DNA of 64,000 bases from Combretum micranthum (GCA_024138025.1 JAMXBD010001363.1:62001-126000), one strand, 5' to 3'. Positions 36,925 through 49,975 are shown, counted from the stretch's first letter. The notes: generated by a model not told the origin, from the sequence alone. A program made the numbers and translations.

Positions 36925-37880
36925 TCTCTTGCCCCTAAAAGAAACTTTCATCCTGAAAGTTACCTGGATCATTGAAATGTTCGAGATACTTTGTTCTCAT
37001 CTCCTCCCCTAGCTCCCAAGAAGCGTCTCGTTCAGATTTATTCATCCACTTTCACATACTTGATCACATCTCTTCTTAAATTTTGTTCTTTAGCATCTAC
37101 AATCCTTACTGGCTTTTCAACTATAGTGAGATTCAACTGTACTTCCAACGGTTCCAAGGCTATTATTTATTCAGGATCTTTCACATATTTCCTCAATATA
37201 GAAACATGGAACACATTGTGTACTCCATCTAAACTAGGAAGTAAAGCTAGTTTATAAGCCACATCGCCTATTCACTCTATGACTTCAAAGGGTCTACATA
37301 TTTTGGGTTTAACTTGCCTCTTAAAACAAACTGACAACCTTTAACTAGTGTGATCTTAAGCAGGATATGTTCTCCTATTTGAAACTCTAAAGGTTCTTCC
37401 TCTTACCTACACAACTTTTCTGATAGCTTTGAGTTGTTTGTAACTTTTGTTTGACTGCTTTGACCTTATTAATAACATCATGTACTATATAGTCCCATTA
37501 TCCGTCTGTCATCTACTTCATTTAATGAATCAATGATCGGTATGTCTACCATATAAGACTTCATAAGGTGGCATCCTAAGCTATGCCTGATAACTGTTTT
37601 TATAAGCAACTCCACCAAAGGTGGGTGCTCATCCAACTACCGTCAAAATCTAAGGCATATGTTCTCAACATGTCTTCCAGAATCTAGATGGTCATGCGGA
37701 TTGCCATCTGTCTAAGGATGATATGTGTACTAAAACCACTTTGATACCTAAAGATTTATGCAGTTTTCCAGAATCTCCCAGCAAATGGTATCTCTATCTA
37801 ACACGATAGTCATAGTATCCCATGCAATCTCACTATCTCTTTGATGTATAATTTTGCCAATTGTTCCATGGTATACCTAG
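36925..37880 (-). pseudogene. Tekay-type integrase C-terminal remnant (chromovirus pol)
   Basis: Minus-strand translation gives, in order: MEQLAKLYIKEIVRLHG and SIVSDRD-like (integrase core), a region like TAYHPQTDGQ, and LEDMLRTYA. Next comes FQIGEHILLKITLVKG, then GDVAYKLALLPSLDGVHNVF and HVSILRKYVKDPE. It ends with RIVDAKEQNLRR..IKYVKV and ASWELGEEMRTKY, just before the purine tract. This is the integrase C-terminus of plant Tekay/Del elements. Stops (for example after GPFEVIE-like sequence) and at least one frameshift near the end make it non-functional. The 5' part of the element is missing beyond ~37880. The plus-strand ORF at 36991-37257 is antisense to it. Confidence 0.85.
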
Positions 37881-38170
37881 TTTTAATGTGTTATAAGTCA
37901 TGTTGATATGACAGAGTGAAACTGTCGTGAATTAATACTATCGTTGTTTTGGTTGATTGTGGTATCAGTGTTGTGTATTGTATTTAATGTAGTTTAGTTG
38001 TTTAAATTAGACTCAATACACTTTAATTAATTATTCAGACCACTTGATTAATAGGAGGATTAATCTGTACTAGTGTTTGCATCCGTTCCCTGTGGAGATG
38101 ACCCTATACTCATTATACTAAAAAACGATTGGTACACTTGCTTGCCGAACCGAGTGAGAGATTGAATAAG

Positions 38171-40294
38171 GTTTATAAAATTTAAGATTTTGTAGCTCCA
38201 ATTTAGAGGCAATCATATTATATAACTGAAAATAAAAATAACAATAACGTATGTATAAAGTAAAATATCATAGTAATTCAAGTCATGTAAATAAATGATT
38301 AGGTATGCAAGTGAAAAGAAAGCACGAAAAAAATTTATTGTTAAATAAAAACAAAAATAAGGCATAAAAAGTGAAAAATTGTAGAAAATATTTTTAATTT
38401 TATTCTTTTTTTTTTTTCTAAATTAGGCCTTCATAAATTGGTGGTATTCTGGAAAATGGCTTAATTTAGAATCATGACTACAGCCCAGCCCAGCCCAGCC
38501 CTACCCGATCGTTCTAGTTCCAAATTCATGCATCTTTAACAGCAGTCCATTGTCAAAATGGCCACTTTTTCTAAACCGGGCCTATCTAGATTGTCTAATT
38601 TTTATTTGTACTCATTCTTGTCTGATCTATATCTGTATCTTATTTGTATCCAATCTATATTTAGTCTGTTGATTTTTTTTTTTATGAATAAAAATACAAA
38701 CAGTCTAAATCGAAACAACAACATTTATCAAACTTGTCAACGAAACCAAACAGAGCCCTAATTCACTGATTAACTTAAATCCTAAAATTAGAATGAGTTT
38801 GAATTTTGTAGAAGTTTTTTAACGGTACATAACTTATTTTTTTTAACGCCCCTTATGATGTTTCTAATTATAAAAGATGTTCTTGCATAATTTTCTTTTC
38901 GCCATGAAACATGAATGAAATTAATGTATGAGCTGCATCACATTGTTGTTTAAATATTGCATTTGGTTAACTTTATGTAAGTGTAGATCGATTTTTAAAT
39001 TTCAAAAGTTTTCTTGTTTTGCTTTCTCCTTCTTTTCCATTTATTCTTTATATTCACTTGTTTGTATTGAAATTTGAGTTGTATTTTTACTTTCACTAGT
39101 AGCAATTAAAAAATTGTTACATTTTACATGAAAAATGCTTCATTGATATGAGTTTGTATATTTGGAAATTTACGCAACACCGTCCTTTTCCCATGGGATT
39201 TCGACGCAGCATACTTCATTTCGTATATTATACATTTGGAAAAATTACTTCTTATGATGGAGCAACAGATCTGGTTCATGGGTGTTGTCTTCAATCGCAC
39301 TAGTAGACTCAGATGTCTTGTGAGCAAGATGATGCACTAAAGAAGATGACTTTTTAGGCTTGATGGTTAAGGAAGAAGAAAGATTTCAAGCTTTTCTTCC
39401 TTTTTTTTAATCAATTTACTATATCATTTAGATATATAGATTTAATTATATTATTTCCTCTTATTTATTAATGTGACCTATTAGAATCTCATTAGCTATG
39501 TCTATGATTATTAAAAACAAATAGATATAAAACCAACAATGTAAAGGTTAAAAATAAGAACACACTTATGTACGTAAGCATCAAATTACGAAAACTCAAG
39601 TATGTAAAATGGGATTTTATTTCCTAAAGATCTTTGGTGTGGATTCTCTAAATTTATCAAATGTAACTTAAAAGCCTAATAATAATATGAAAAATCTATC
39701 TCTACTTATAAAAGCTCTTACGTCCACCCTTTCAAATCTTTCTTCTCTGCCAATTTTATATTAAAACTATCAAATTATCTTGTATTCTTATTCTAATTCC
39801 ATTATATATTCTCTTACTATTATAATTCTGTTTAATTGTAAGTCTTCAATGATTACTTTCTCTTAATTTTCATATAATTATCCTTTCAATATTATATGAT
39901 GTTATGTATATAATTATCTATTCTTTCTATTGTTTTTTTTTTCTCTTATAATTTATGTAATTTGTCCAATTATTGTTTCACTTCTTTCTATTAGATCTTG
40001 ACTATTATGTACTTTCAATAATTCATCTCTACAAAACTGTACCCTACTTAGATGTCCTTAAAAATCTGTGATTTCTTCTTGTAATAATCTTTTACTTCTA
40101 ATATATAGATTTATTTTTTGTTGTTCTAATTGTACTAATCTTCTTAAAGGAATGTAAGTATATACACCCTACCCTCTTTGTATTTTCTTTTGTTACCCCT
40201 AAGCTTCTTTCTAAGAAAACTTTTTTTTTTGTCTTAAAATAGTTAATAAACTATGTAATATAATAGAGGATTTTTGTCTACTCAAAAGTCTTAT
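38171..40294. other. Non-coding DNA, no gene recognised
   Basis: It holds a CCCAG tandem repeat (38481-38500) and poly-T tracts. A minus-strand ORF at 39124-39327 lies in slightly GC-richer DNA but no family could be recognised in either orientation. Confidence 0.5.
38481..38500. repeat. (CCCAG)n pentamer repeat
   Basis: Four CCCAG-type units. It is not the plant telomere repeat. Confidence 0.85.
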
Positions 40295-40527
40295 GGCTCG
40301 TTTACTTCACTAAATGAGTAAGGCTATAATGAAATTCATATTATGGATGAATGAAATAGAGCTATAATAGAATTTTTTTATTAATTTTTTATTTAAATGG
40401 TGGTATTTTGAAAAACAGACAGCTCCAGCATTAAATTAGTATTCATACGTTTGAATAAAGAACATCTATTCAATGTTTTGTGTAATAGGGATTCATTGTG
40501 GAATCGCTATTCAGTGAACTAAATGTT
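40295..40527. mobile_element. Candidate MITE beside the left end of solo LTR E
   Basis: The left end GTTTACTTCACTAAATGAG and, in reverse complement, the right end ATTTAGTTCACTGAATAG are imperfect inverted repeats. It is non-coding. The target-site duplication was not resolved. Confidence 0.4.
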
Positions 40528-42664
40528 GTAATAGCTATTTATAATGAATAATGTCACAACTCCAAATGGGGCCTAGTAGGATTAATCTAAAGCTATCATA
40601 TCACGTGTGCACCCATAACATGAGAGCCGTCTTGTATGTCAGAGTGTACAAGACTCTATTTATTTATCAATATTTATCATATAAATGATATATTATATTA
40701 CAGGATTTCAACTATGGAATCCGATTTTTCAATTTTTGCCAAGATCCAGAGAATCGGTATCCCCTACCAAATAGTGAAAATGGGTTTCAAACTACAATTT
40801 ATAAATTTCAACATTAAAAACTTTATCTAGTTTACATTCTATGTTTGCCATATCCTATATCTCTATCTTCAATAGAGTTCGTTGGAGAAGCTCTCTTCAC
40901 ACATTCCTAGCCCAATCCCAGCTAGTATTAATCCTTCACAAAAACTGTTGAGAGGTGAGCGAACCACGAGCTCAGTGAGATAACCTGACCAAACCACACA
41001 TCAACCAATAACAAACAAGTATAATTATCAATCGTATGCAATGCAACAATCAATCATATGCACATTACAAGCTTGGATGATCTAGAATCTAAAGCAGGAT
41101 GAAGATTTATGCCCTCTCATCGGGGTTGAAGGAACTCGATACTATGGCCCACTTACCCAGGAGAAACTAAGTATACAGGAATGCCACGATCCTTATTGTA
41201 GCTATCTCTTTACACTTTTAGGCAATCAATTCCTGTTTTAAGCCTTAGAAACTCCATTAAGTGTTAGTCATTTCACAGCGATACCATGGGCAGCGTCCTT
41301 CATTACCAATTAGTTCTCATGGAATCGACGGAACAAAGTAATCTTGTATAGAACTAATAGCCTCTTGCCTAGAAAAACCAAGTATTACTAGAGAACCGAA
41401 ATACTAACACGTAGTAAGCTGCCACATCTACAAATGTAGTTTATGCAAATCATGCAATGCATGTCCATTTCATTTATAGTACCAATAGTTGTTAATCCAG
41501 TTTAAGGCGATCATACAATTTATAGACAATCATCAACATGCTTCATACAACATTTATCATACAATAGAATTTTCACTTATATTATGATAATTTTCCATTC
41601 AATCATACACCACGCATCATGCATTATTCCCAATCCCGCATGCATATCAATTGAATATATATTATTCCAAATTCAACTATACTACAAGCACAAACAATGT
41701 GATAAAGTCAAGTAACTCACCTATGGTCCTTGCTAAATCATTGTATAAGCTACTGAAAGTTCAGGATTTGATCTATTTTCCTATAAAAAGAAATAACAAA
41801 GATTCATTATTGGACTATTTCTGTAAGAGAAGTCTTCCTAGAATTAAAGGTACTGATTCCAATCACCGGACATTAGACTAAACCTGTTACTTTAATTATT
41901 ACGTCTTTTAATAATTTAATTGAATCCTTATAGGTGTTTAATTATCCCGTGTCGGTATTTGATACAGTTTTTATTAAGGTTATAATTCTTATAGTAAAGA
42001 ATATTTTTTTGTTATTTGTTTTTATTTTGCTTTTCTTGAACTTAATTACCATCTATATTTTTATTTAAGGGGTTTGTCTTTTCCTTAAGTCCTACTGCTT
42101 TTAGTAGAAGATCTTTATTTATTAATTCTTTGCCCGTCAACCTTATCTATCTCTCAAATTGGTATTTTTATTTATTTAAGGGTATATTCTAATATCTATA
42201 CCTTTCAAAAATTAAATTAATAAAATTGTATGTATATGGAGTTTAGATATATCAAATTTTTATTATACTTCAATTTCATTTTTTTTATTGCAAAACAAGC
42301 TAAGTTTAATAATATGATATTATCAATGATATTAATTTTGAAATGTTAATATCAATACTAGTAATAAATAAAAGTATAATAATAATAACAATTTTCATAC
42401 TATTAGTAAATAATAATACTAGTGACAAAAATAATAATAGTATTGATGATAATATAAATATAGTGGTATTAACGTGAAAATAACAATATTAATAATCATT
42501 CATGACTCGTGATGAAAATCAACAATACTGAATATTATACTCAATAGTAATAATAATAGCAATAATCATAATCATACTTATAGGAATATCAGTAACATTG
42601 ATGTTGGTTTATTAAGAGTGAAAACTGAATGAATTTTTATTTATGATTTCTTATTTGTTTTAAA

Positions 42665-43208
42665 TCCGATTTTGCTATATAAATAGTCGATTTGGTAGTG
42701 CACGAAGAGTACTTTCTAGTAGTGGAATTATTTTCAAGAAAAGAGACTTGTACAATTTTTAAATTTATGAAACACATGCATAGGTTTCAAGTGAATCCTA
42801 ATAACTGTAGTCAAACTTGTTTTGATGATATCAAACTCATTTCTAGTCCGTTTTTGACGAATAAATAGTCGTTTTTATAGTGTTTTCCTAGTATAATCCA
42901 TTGATAAGATTGTTTTCATTAATCAAGATCATTAAGGGGCCGAAAAATACAAGAACAGTCGGCTCTATTCGTGCAAATCTGGCAGCTTGATCCCATTTTG
43001 TTTTTGCAATATCTAATTCGTTTCTTATCCGTTTTTAACAAATAAATAGTCGATTTCATAGGATCTTTCGTGTTCTTTCTATTGGTGGGGCCGTCTTTAG
43101 CTTAAAAAAAACACATCAATACAGTTTATTCATTCTTTCCAATGGTCTACATGAGTTATTTAAAGTTCAATTTAGCTTGTTGTAGTTTAGGTATGGTTTT
43201 GGTTTTTC
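42665..43208. repeat. ~181-bp tandem repeat, three diverged units in LTR E
   Basis: A core of about 35 bp (TCCGTTTTTGACGAATAAATAGTCG and variants) recurs at 42665, 42847 and 43028, with periods of 182 and 181 bp. A TTTCTAGTAGTGG-like word follows each core. Sequence between cores is strongly diverged. Confidence 0.65.
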
Positions 43209-44444
43209 CTTTCTAGAATTTAAATTTCTATACTTAAAAATCTTCAATTTGATGTATCTATATCCTAAATAGTCTAAATATCATCAATATACTATCATAT
43301 CAATTTTGATAAATTTATAAGTCAATTTCTAAAGATCAAACATAATGAATATTTGAACTTGATATAGTCATTACCTTGATTGGACAATAGATGGGGTATA
43401 GCTCCTCCTTCTTGATGAAAATAATTATCTAAAGAGGGTAGTAAGAAGATGAGTAACTAAGAAAAATTAATCTAATTAAACTTGCTTATATATCTATTTT
43501 ATTTTCTTACCTTATTGAGCCTAGATTCCAACTTGAATCGATGATAAATCAAAGCTATTTAACTTGGTTTTTTATGTTGTTTGGGTTAGTTAAAGTGGGG
43601 TTTTGATTGTCGTTGATGATTATTGATGTTTAGATAGTGCTATAGGATATAAACAAGAGATAAACTTTATTTTTGGAGTGTTGAAACAAGTTTGAACAAG
43701 TGAGCAAGAAAGGGAATATATGAAATTTGTGGTGGCTTTTTGGGGTAAATTTTTGGATTGTTTGGGGAGATTTTGAGTTGGTTTTGTAGCCAACTTAAGC
43801 CTATATATGTATACTAATGTTAGGCTAAGATTTAGGTACATGAAAGGGTATTTTGGACTTGAAAAATACAAATTTCTGTTGTTTTTGCTCGGGTGGAATT
43901 TCATGCAAATTGAGGATGATTTTTAGATGAATTTGCATGAAATTTGTGGCTGATTTCAAGGGCTTTAATTGTGTTTGTTTAGTAGTTAATTAAGGTCATT
44001 TATGTGTGTAAAATAGGGGCTCAAGTTGTACAAAAATTGGATCAAAATCGATTGAAAATCGTGCTAAACAGAGACAAGAAAAATTTCTGTTATGAGCTGC
44101 AGATTTTGATTTTTTTTGGACTGATTTGTTTATCTAATTTTTAACTAATTGTTGGTGCTTGAAGTAGACATTTGAAGGCTTATTATTGGTGTTTATTTGG
44201 TCAAATATTTCAACTCACTAAGCTTTTGAATTTTCCATAACAGAGCTGGCATACGTGAAGGATGTTGCAGTTTTCTGATTGCAATTCCTTCTATTGTAGC
44301 TGCTGTTTGGTGAATTCTCTAGGCCAATTAGAGCTATGTTTGACTTTGATTTGAGTTGGATTTCTTCTTCATTTAATAAGGACCCAAGCTGGAATTATTT
44401 GGTTGGTTTGAAGGTCATTTTCAAGTGGAATTTGGGGGTTCAAT

Positions 44445-44900
44445 TTGATTAAATGTGCTGGACGTAATTGGGTTTGCTGCAGCAGATATATCCCCTGTTC
44501 TCATGAAGGATTTGTTCTGCCCGTGAAAAAAAACATTGTAGCCGATTCCTTTGTTTCTTGCAATTCCAATCGTGACCTTCTGTCCGTGATGCCCTTCCAT
44601 TTGGCCGAAATGTTCCCTGCTTGTCCGAGAATTTCATTGCAACGTGATGCAATGTCTGTCCGTCATTTGTTCGTGAATTTCCAGCGTTTTCCATTCGTGA
44701 TATTCTCTTTTGGCGTGTACATGATGAATTCCAGCGTTGAGGACTTTCTACTGTTGTATTCCATTTGTTCCAGCGAGAATTGGATGTGAGGATGCGTGGA
44801 ATGCGCTAGAAATCCAACTTGTCGTGCGTCCCTGTTCTCGTGATTTCCCATTCCCAACGTGAAGACTATTCCAGCGAATTCCCAATCGTGAAGACTCTAT
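44445..44900. repeat. GC-richer iteron patch in LTR E
   Basis: Repeated TTCCAGCG (at least four times) and CGTGA/CGTGAAG words in about 450 bp stand out from AT-rich surroundings. Related LTRs in the window have a patch of other palindromic words in a similar place. Confidence 0.6.
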
Positions 44901-44934
44901 TTGTCTTCAAATTCTGCTCCTTCGTCCTTCTTTT

Positions 44935-44957
44935 TATTATTATTATTATTATTATTT
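44935..44957. repeat. (TTA)n microsatellite
   Basis: About seven TTA units. Confidence 0.9.
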
Positions 44958-46116
44958 AATTAATGGTTAACTAAAATAATTTAACCAACATTAATTTATA
45001 ACATATACTTATAATGGTTAGATAAGAGTTTTATCGGAGTAAAATTATCTAAGTTCCAAAATAAATTCTTGATTGTTTGTATAAATAAATTTTTAGTTTA
45101 CACGATTAATTATTTTTAGTATTTTAACTTATGCGATTAAATTTTTCAAGTTCAAATCAAATTAGGAACTAAATCTTAATGAATTTAGAATTCCTTTACA
45201 AGTATAACAGCGAGTTTTGAAATTTTTATTTTAAGCTTAGATTAGTAATTATTGATCGGTATTGGTATCTATTAAGGTCAAAGAAATTTTTTTATTCAGG
45301 TTTTTCAAGCTATGAATGAGTTTATTACATCTCATAGGTCTATTTTAAGATTTTTTTTTTTAATCATTTATTTGATATTAGTTTCACATTTGCCAATTTG
45401 TTCATTTTCTAATTATGAAATTTATTAAAGGTTACGTTGACCCTTCGGGATTTTAATTTCTAAGATTTCTAAATCTTTTCATTAGAATATTAGTGAAATT
45501 TAAATATTTATTCAAGATCTAGATTTTTATATATCACTCTATTTTTAATCTTATCATACCTTTTTGTAATTCTAGTGATTTGTCTTTAGTCTATTTTTTT
45601 TTATAACTTTTAGGTTCTAAAAATTAATCGTCTTTTATTTGTAACTTATGATTTCTTGTTGGATTATTTATTATTTTACCAAATATTGGGTTTTACTGTA
45701 TAGGAGTTATTCATACTAAGTTGTTAATAATAACATATTTTTATCTAGTGCTACTTAATATTGTTAGCGGAAAAAAAAATGGTTTGAACACTATTATGTC
45801 ATTATTTAACAAACATAAAATTTATTTTCTAAGTATTGAGCTTCAATAAAAAGAACTCAGGAATTTATATTAACAATTAGTTTACCGTTGTTTATAAATT
45901 ATTTGAGATCATATTTGTTACAGTTTTGTATTTCGAGAAATTTTTATTAGTAACGATTCTAATCTTTCTAATTATGATCAATTTCATTCACACTTTAACA
46001 CAAATCGAGAAAAATTTGAAGTGATTTTTACTACTTGTTTAAATATTCTATATAATTCTATATTACATTTTTAGTATTTGTTAAAATTAGATTACGTAAA
46101 AATTAGGGGGATTACA

Positions 46117-46690
46117 AATAAGGCTGTAATGGAATTGCAATTATAGTGAAATGAATGAGTAATTATTGTTCTTTGGATCTGTTCTTCAGTTTCTACTATC
46201 TGATTATATAGTTGTATCTCTTGCTCTCTAAGTCCTTTTAACTCTTGTCTATGAAAACTCTTTACCATAATAAACGCTAGGCATTTGGTAATATTAGTAA
46301 CGAACGATAAAAGTGTTTGCTGCAATGAATAATAAAGTGCTGGCTGAAAAAAATTTCATAATACTTTAATGCTACTATATCTATAAAAGCTTTTTATCAT
46401 AAAGTAAACACTAGGTAGTTGACATTAATAGTAGTGAACAAGTTTAAACAAGATGCAATGGATCACAATAAAAATGTTAGCTAGAAAACTTTATGATACT
46501 TTAATACTACTCGATGCTTGAAGTTGTTATTTTTTGTTAAAGTAACTAGAACTGTTATACATCTTTTCTTTTATGTAATCTTAATTTCTTAGACTCCTCT
46601 TGTTTGGCCTTTCTTTTATCCTTTATTTAATATAAAAATTAAAGTAGAATTTATTAGTCTAAGACTTCTACTTCTTGAACAAATCATCAC
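46117..46690. other. Spacer between LTR E and the virus relic, with a 134-bp duplication
   Basis: Two diverged tandem copies (46262-46395 and 46396-46529) share AAAC.CTAGG, ATTAGTA and ATACTTTAAT.CTACT words. A minus-strand reading at 46122-46325 gives a Glu/Gln-rich, coiled-coil-like QELKGLREQEIQLYNQIVE. It might come from a second virus-derived fragment in opposite orientation, but no family motif proves this. Confidence 0.4.
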
Positions 46691-48879
46691 CCATCAAGCC
46701 AACAATAACAACCCATGACAAAACCTCTTCACAGCAACAATTGGGCATGATAATGGCCAGGTACTGTAGGCTTATAATAATAAAACCTATGGTAACTCTA
46801 TACTAAATAAAGGGCAGAGGATCGAAATCTAGGCTAATGGAGCATATCAAGGACAAGTAGTTGGATTTTCTTCATTTGAGCCACCTACAAGACAATAATT
46901 AGACAAAACAACACAATAATAGCCTTATTGATTACACTACATAATAAGATAGAAGAGTTAGAAAGAAGGATAGTTTTAGCGGAAGAAGAAGAAATAATAT
47001 AAAAAGAAAGGGTAGCTTTGGTAGAAAGAACATTAATCAATATAAAAGAATTGGAAAAAGAAAAAGGAAATGACAAAGAATTAAATAAAGAAGAAATTGA
47101 AAAAGTATTGAAAGATATATAAGGACTAAAAATTACAAACAAAAAGAAAGAAGAAAAAAATATAGAATTAAAATTTAAAGGATATAAAGGAAAAGATATT
47201 TGGAAAGATATGAAGAATTGAAACACAGGTAGCATTTTTAGGAACTCAAAAAAGATTAAAAGATGGAGAAATTACTAGAGAAGAGACATGAATAGACACA
47301 TGAATATTTAGTAGATTGAAAAAAAAAAAGAAAGGTACAAAAACCTTTGCAATATGTTGAAGAGGTAGTTAGCATAGAAAAAAGATAGAGAAATTTACAG
47401 TAATAAGAATATAGAATTACTGAAACCAAGAATATTATATAATGTAGAAACCTTAAATTTTAGAAAAATAGGTTTACCTAAAGCAAACAAAGAAGAAAAA
47501 GTTATAGTAACAACACAACCTGTAAATATAAAATTATTGAGTGAGACAACTGTAAATAAATTAAAAAAGGAAGAAAAAAGTTTACTACATTTAGGCATGA
47601 TATTAATAAGAGTTATAGGTCTAGTTAGAAAAGAAGCTAGAGCAAAATTATTAGTAATAATATTAGATAAATCATGGCGGAATGATATAAGAAAAGTAGT
47701 AATAGGAACAATAAAAGTATATAGGAATGAGAATAAAGGAATATTTTATTGTGCATCTAATTATATAATAAGTTTGAATAATCTAAAAAAAAATTTAGAA
47801 ATAGGATTATAGAGTAAGGGACATGAAGTAGGATTTATAAGAAGAGTAACAGATAGTTGTAACACATAATATAAGTTAAATATAGATGGAATAATCCACA
47901 AAAATCTAGTTCAAGAATTAAGTTTATTAGCCTAATAAAAATATGAACAAAAGAATTAGAACGAGCAGAATGGGAAATATCAAAACATATGGAAGGAAAT
48001 GAAAGTACTAACAGCATACCGAAAGAAAGCTTAATGTATAGAAATCCAAATGGCACATATAGTATAAAATTTTTAGACTATAAAAATAAAACATTAGAAG
48101 ATTTAGAAGACAATAGAAATATTGATAATGAACAGATACAAGAAGGAAAAATGTTAGACTCAAGGTGGCAAAGACCTAGATTTTGGAGAATAATGAAAAA
48201 TCCAACAAATTGAAGATTTTTAATGAAAGATTGGGAGAATCATGAAGAAGCAATAGACCAATTAAGAAAAGAAAAATATTTGGATGAAGAATAAGAATAT
48301 TATTTTATCAAAGAAAGAAAGGAAAAAAAATGGGAAAGACTTCTATTAGATAAAAATGTTAAGACACCCAAGAAAAGAAATAACGAAAGATTATGAAAAG
48401 ATCCAAGAAAAATTGATAAATAAATTTATTCCCAAGCAATCTAAAGAAAAAAGTCCAGAAAAAATCAAAGAAAACATAAACTTAAAAAATACAGACCCAA
48501 AAGAAAAAGATACAAAAAATATAGAATATATAGATCTAATATTTATAGACTCACAAGAACCAAAATATATAAAAGAAATAACAAAAGAAGTAGGAAGAAT
48601 GATAAAAGGAAATTCTTTAGCATATAAAGATACAGCATACACTAGAGAAGCAATAGACTTAATGGAAAGCCATCAAGTAGTCCACATGGAAGAGGAGATT
48701 TGATACTAGAATAGATAATCAAAGAATAGGGTAGCCTCATAGACTTCCTTCCACTACCTATAGAGAATCGAGTTGGGACAAAACTCCATTAGGAAAATGA
48801 TTACCTTTAGAAACACAGATCAATAATTTGATAGATCATGGAAGGATACTAAATTTACCTACACATGATACACAGTTAT
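46691..48879 (+). pseudogene. Endogenous caulimovirid relic, part 1: movement protein and downstream linker
   Basis: The plus strand encodes a Lys/Glu/Ile-rich polyprotein relic with stops and frameshifts. Segments in order: a short region with SFEPPTRQ at ~46870; a coiled-coil-rich stretch at 46920-47120; a 30K-superfamily movement protein core at about 47400-47870; and a linker with an 'aromatic/RPRFWR' word near 48170. From 48720 it leads into the N-terminal part of the coat protein. The movement protein core is shown by the family's LHLGMI..RV.GL.R start, a conserved Asp-x-x-Trp and the GTI.VY...GI.Y segment. This protein family lets plant viruses pass through plasmodesmata. Gene order and base composition fit a plant Caulimoviridae copy, perhaps Florendovirus or Petuvirus-like. 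The relic continues at 52138 beyond a solo LTR. It is broken and non-functional. Confidence 0.8.
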
Positions 48880-49581
48880 TGTAAACCCCCAAATTTTTGG
48901 AATCGGTATAGCTTAAACCCTAATTAGAAAATCAACCAGAAACCCTAAAGTCAACAAAACCCTAGTTAGACATAATAGTTTAAATCCGGCAATCCCGAAT
49001 AAGCAATCCTAAGAAAGTAAGTAGAGATTAGTATGTAGAATAGTTCGTAATTACATAAGGAAGCTTAAAAAATCATATTAGTAAAACTGCGAATTGTTTC
49101 GAACCCAAACGGATACATTCTTGAAAAACGTGTCCCGGGGCTCGGAATAATAAAAATATTCCAAATATACTGTTAGACTTGTAAAAATGTAAGGTTTTCA
49201 AAAATATCAGTTTTATAATTTTTTGGTAAGTAAAAATATAAGATATCGCATTTATACACGTATTTTCTTACTACCGGTACTTTATTAGTCATATTTACTT
49301 TACATTACATTATTCATTACTATTCTATACTATTATTTTCTCTCTACTTTTTCTAACACCTACTCTTACAACACCATAACCTATAACCTTTACTGTTTAC
49401 CTTTCACATAACTTTATTTCACATACTTTACTTATTACTTTATTTAATTAACAAAAATACAAAATAAAACACTCTCTCCTCCTCTCATTTCTCATGGCCG
49501 GTGCCTCCCCTTTGCCTCCCTCCCTAATTTTGTTTTATTTTTCTATTATTTAAATCATACAAAAATTCACTCCTCATTTCC

Positions 49582-49589
49582 TATAAATA
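49582..49589 (+). promoter_or_regulatory. TATA box of the solo LTR
   Basis: TATAAATA is followed within 40 bp by a CT-rich sequence, like a retrotransposon promoter and leader. The same motif occurs in LTR A on the minus strand at 62547-62554. Confidence 0.65.
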
Positions 49590-49975
49590 CCCTCCTCCTC
49601 TTTCACTTCTTTCACACAATTACTACCTACAAATTTCTACAAATCTCTCTTAAGTTTTCCTCTCAACACTCTCTCCAAATACTCTCTCAAAACTATCTCA
49701 AAATCTCAAAATTATCTCAAACCACCTTCTATATACACAAAACCCATAACCACATAATACTTCAAAAATCTTCTTTAAGTAAATTTTTCTTTACATATTC
49801 TTTTTCTCATGTCATGTAACTTTACATGATCATAGTATGAGTTTTCAAAAATTTAATGTTATGGAAGCTACACTATATTCATGTATTGTTCTTGTTCATG
49901 AATATCTATTTATGTTTATGTTGTTATTTTACTTTGTTCATATTATTATTGTTATTATATCTAAGTATTATTATG

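Larger units (their letters stand above)
33900..38170 (+). mobile_element. LTR of an Athila/Tat-like gypsy element (LTR D), split by a Tekay-type insertion
   Basis: The left part (33900-35232) resembles the 5' half of such LTRs, including GTCAGGTCAAATTGGAGCAT and repeated 'gtctactaaggc' words at 34090-34330. The right part (37881-38170) carries the typical LTR end: CCCTGTGGAGATGACCCTATACTC followed by GGTACACTTGC. No gag or pol is attached, so it may be a solo LTR. The outer ends and any target-site duplication were not resolved. The two parts are joined by inference. Confidence 0.45.
40552..46116 (-). mobile_element. Solo LTR E of a gypsy element (5565 bp, minus)
   Basis: On the minus strand it starts TGTAATCCCCC (46116) and ends GGAGTTGTGACA (40552). 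Both flanks carry AATAA (40547-40551 and 46117-46121), a perfect 5-bp target-site duplication. There is no gag or pol. Its low end (40552-41880) is clearly related to the matching part of LTR B (56333-57650), including TACAAGCTTGGATGATCTAG and GAACCGAAATA blocks. It is longer than LTR B, partly because of a 181-bp repeat region and a GC-rich patch. The ORFs at 44445-44789 and 44449-44694 lie in that patch and are incidental. Confidence 0.75.

Noticed and set aside
36991..37257. 88-codon plus-strand ORF
   Set aside because: It is the antisense of the Tekay integrase C-terminal remnant on the minus strand.
38481..38500. Possible interstitial telomere-like repeat
   Set aside because: The unit is CCCAG; the plant telomere unit is CCCTAAA.
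39124..39327. 67-codon minus-strand ORF
   Set aside because: Looked gene-like by composition, but no family was recognised in any frame and no exon structure could be traced.
44445..44789. Overlapping ORFs on both strands (114 and 81 codons)
   Set aside because: They sit in the GC-richer iteron patch of LTR E, where stops are rarer by composition. No motif on either strand.
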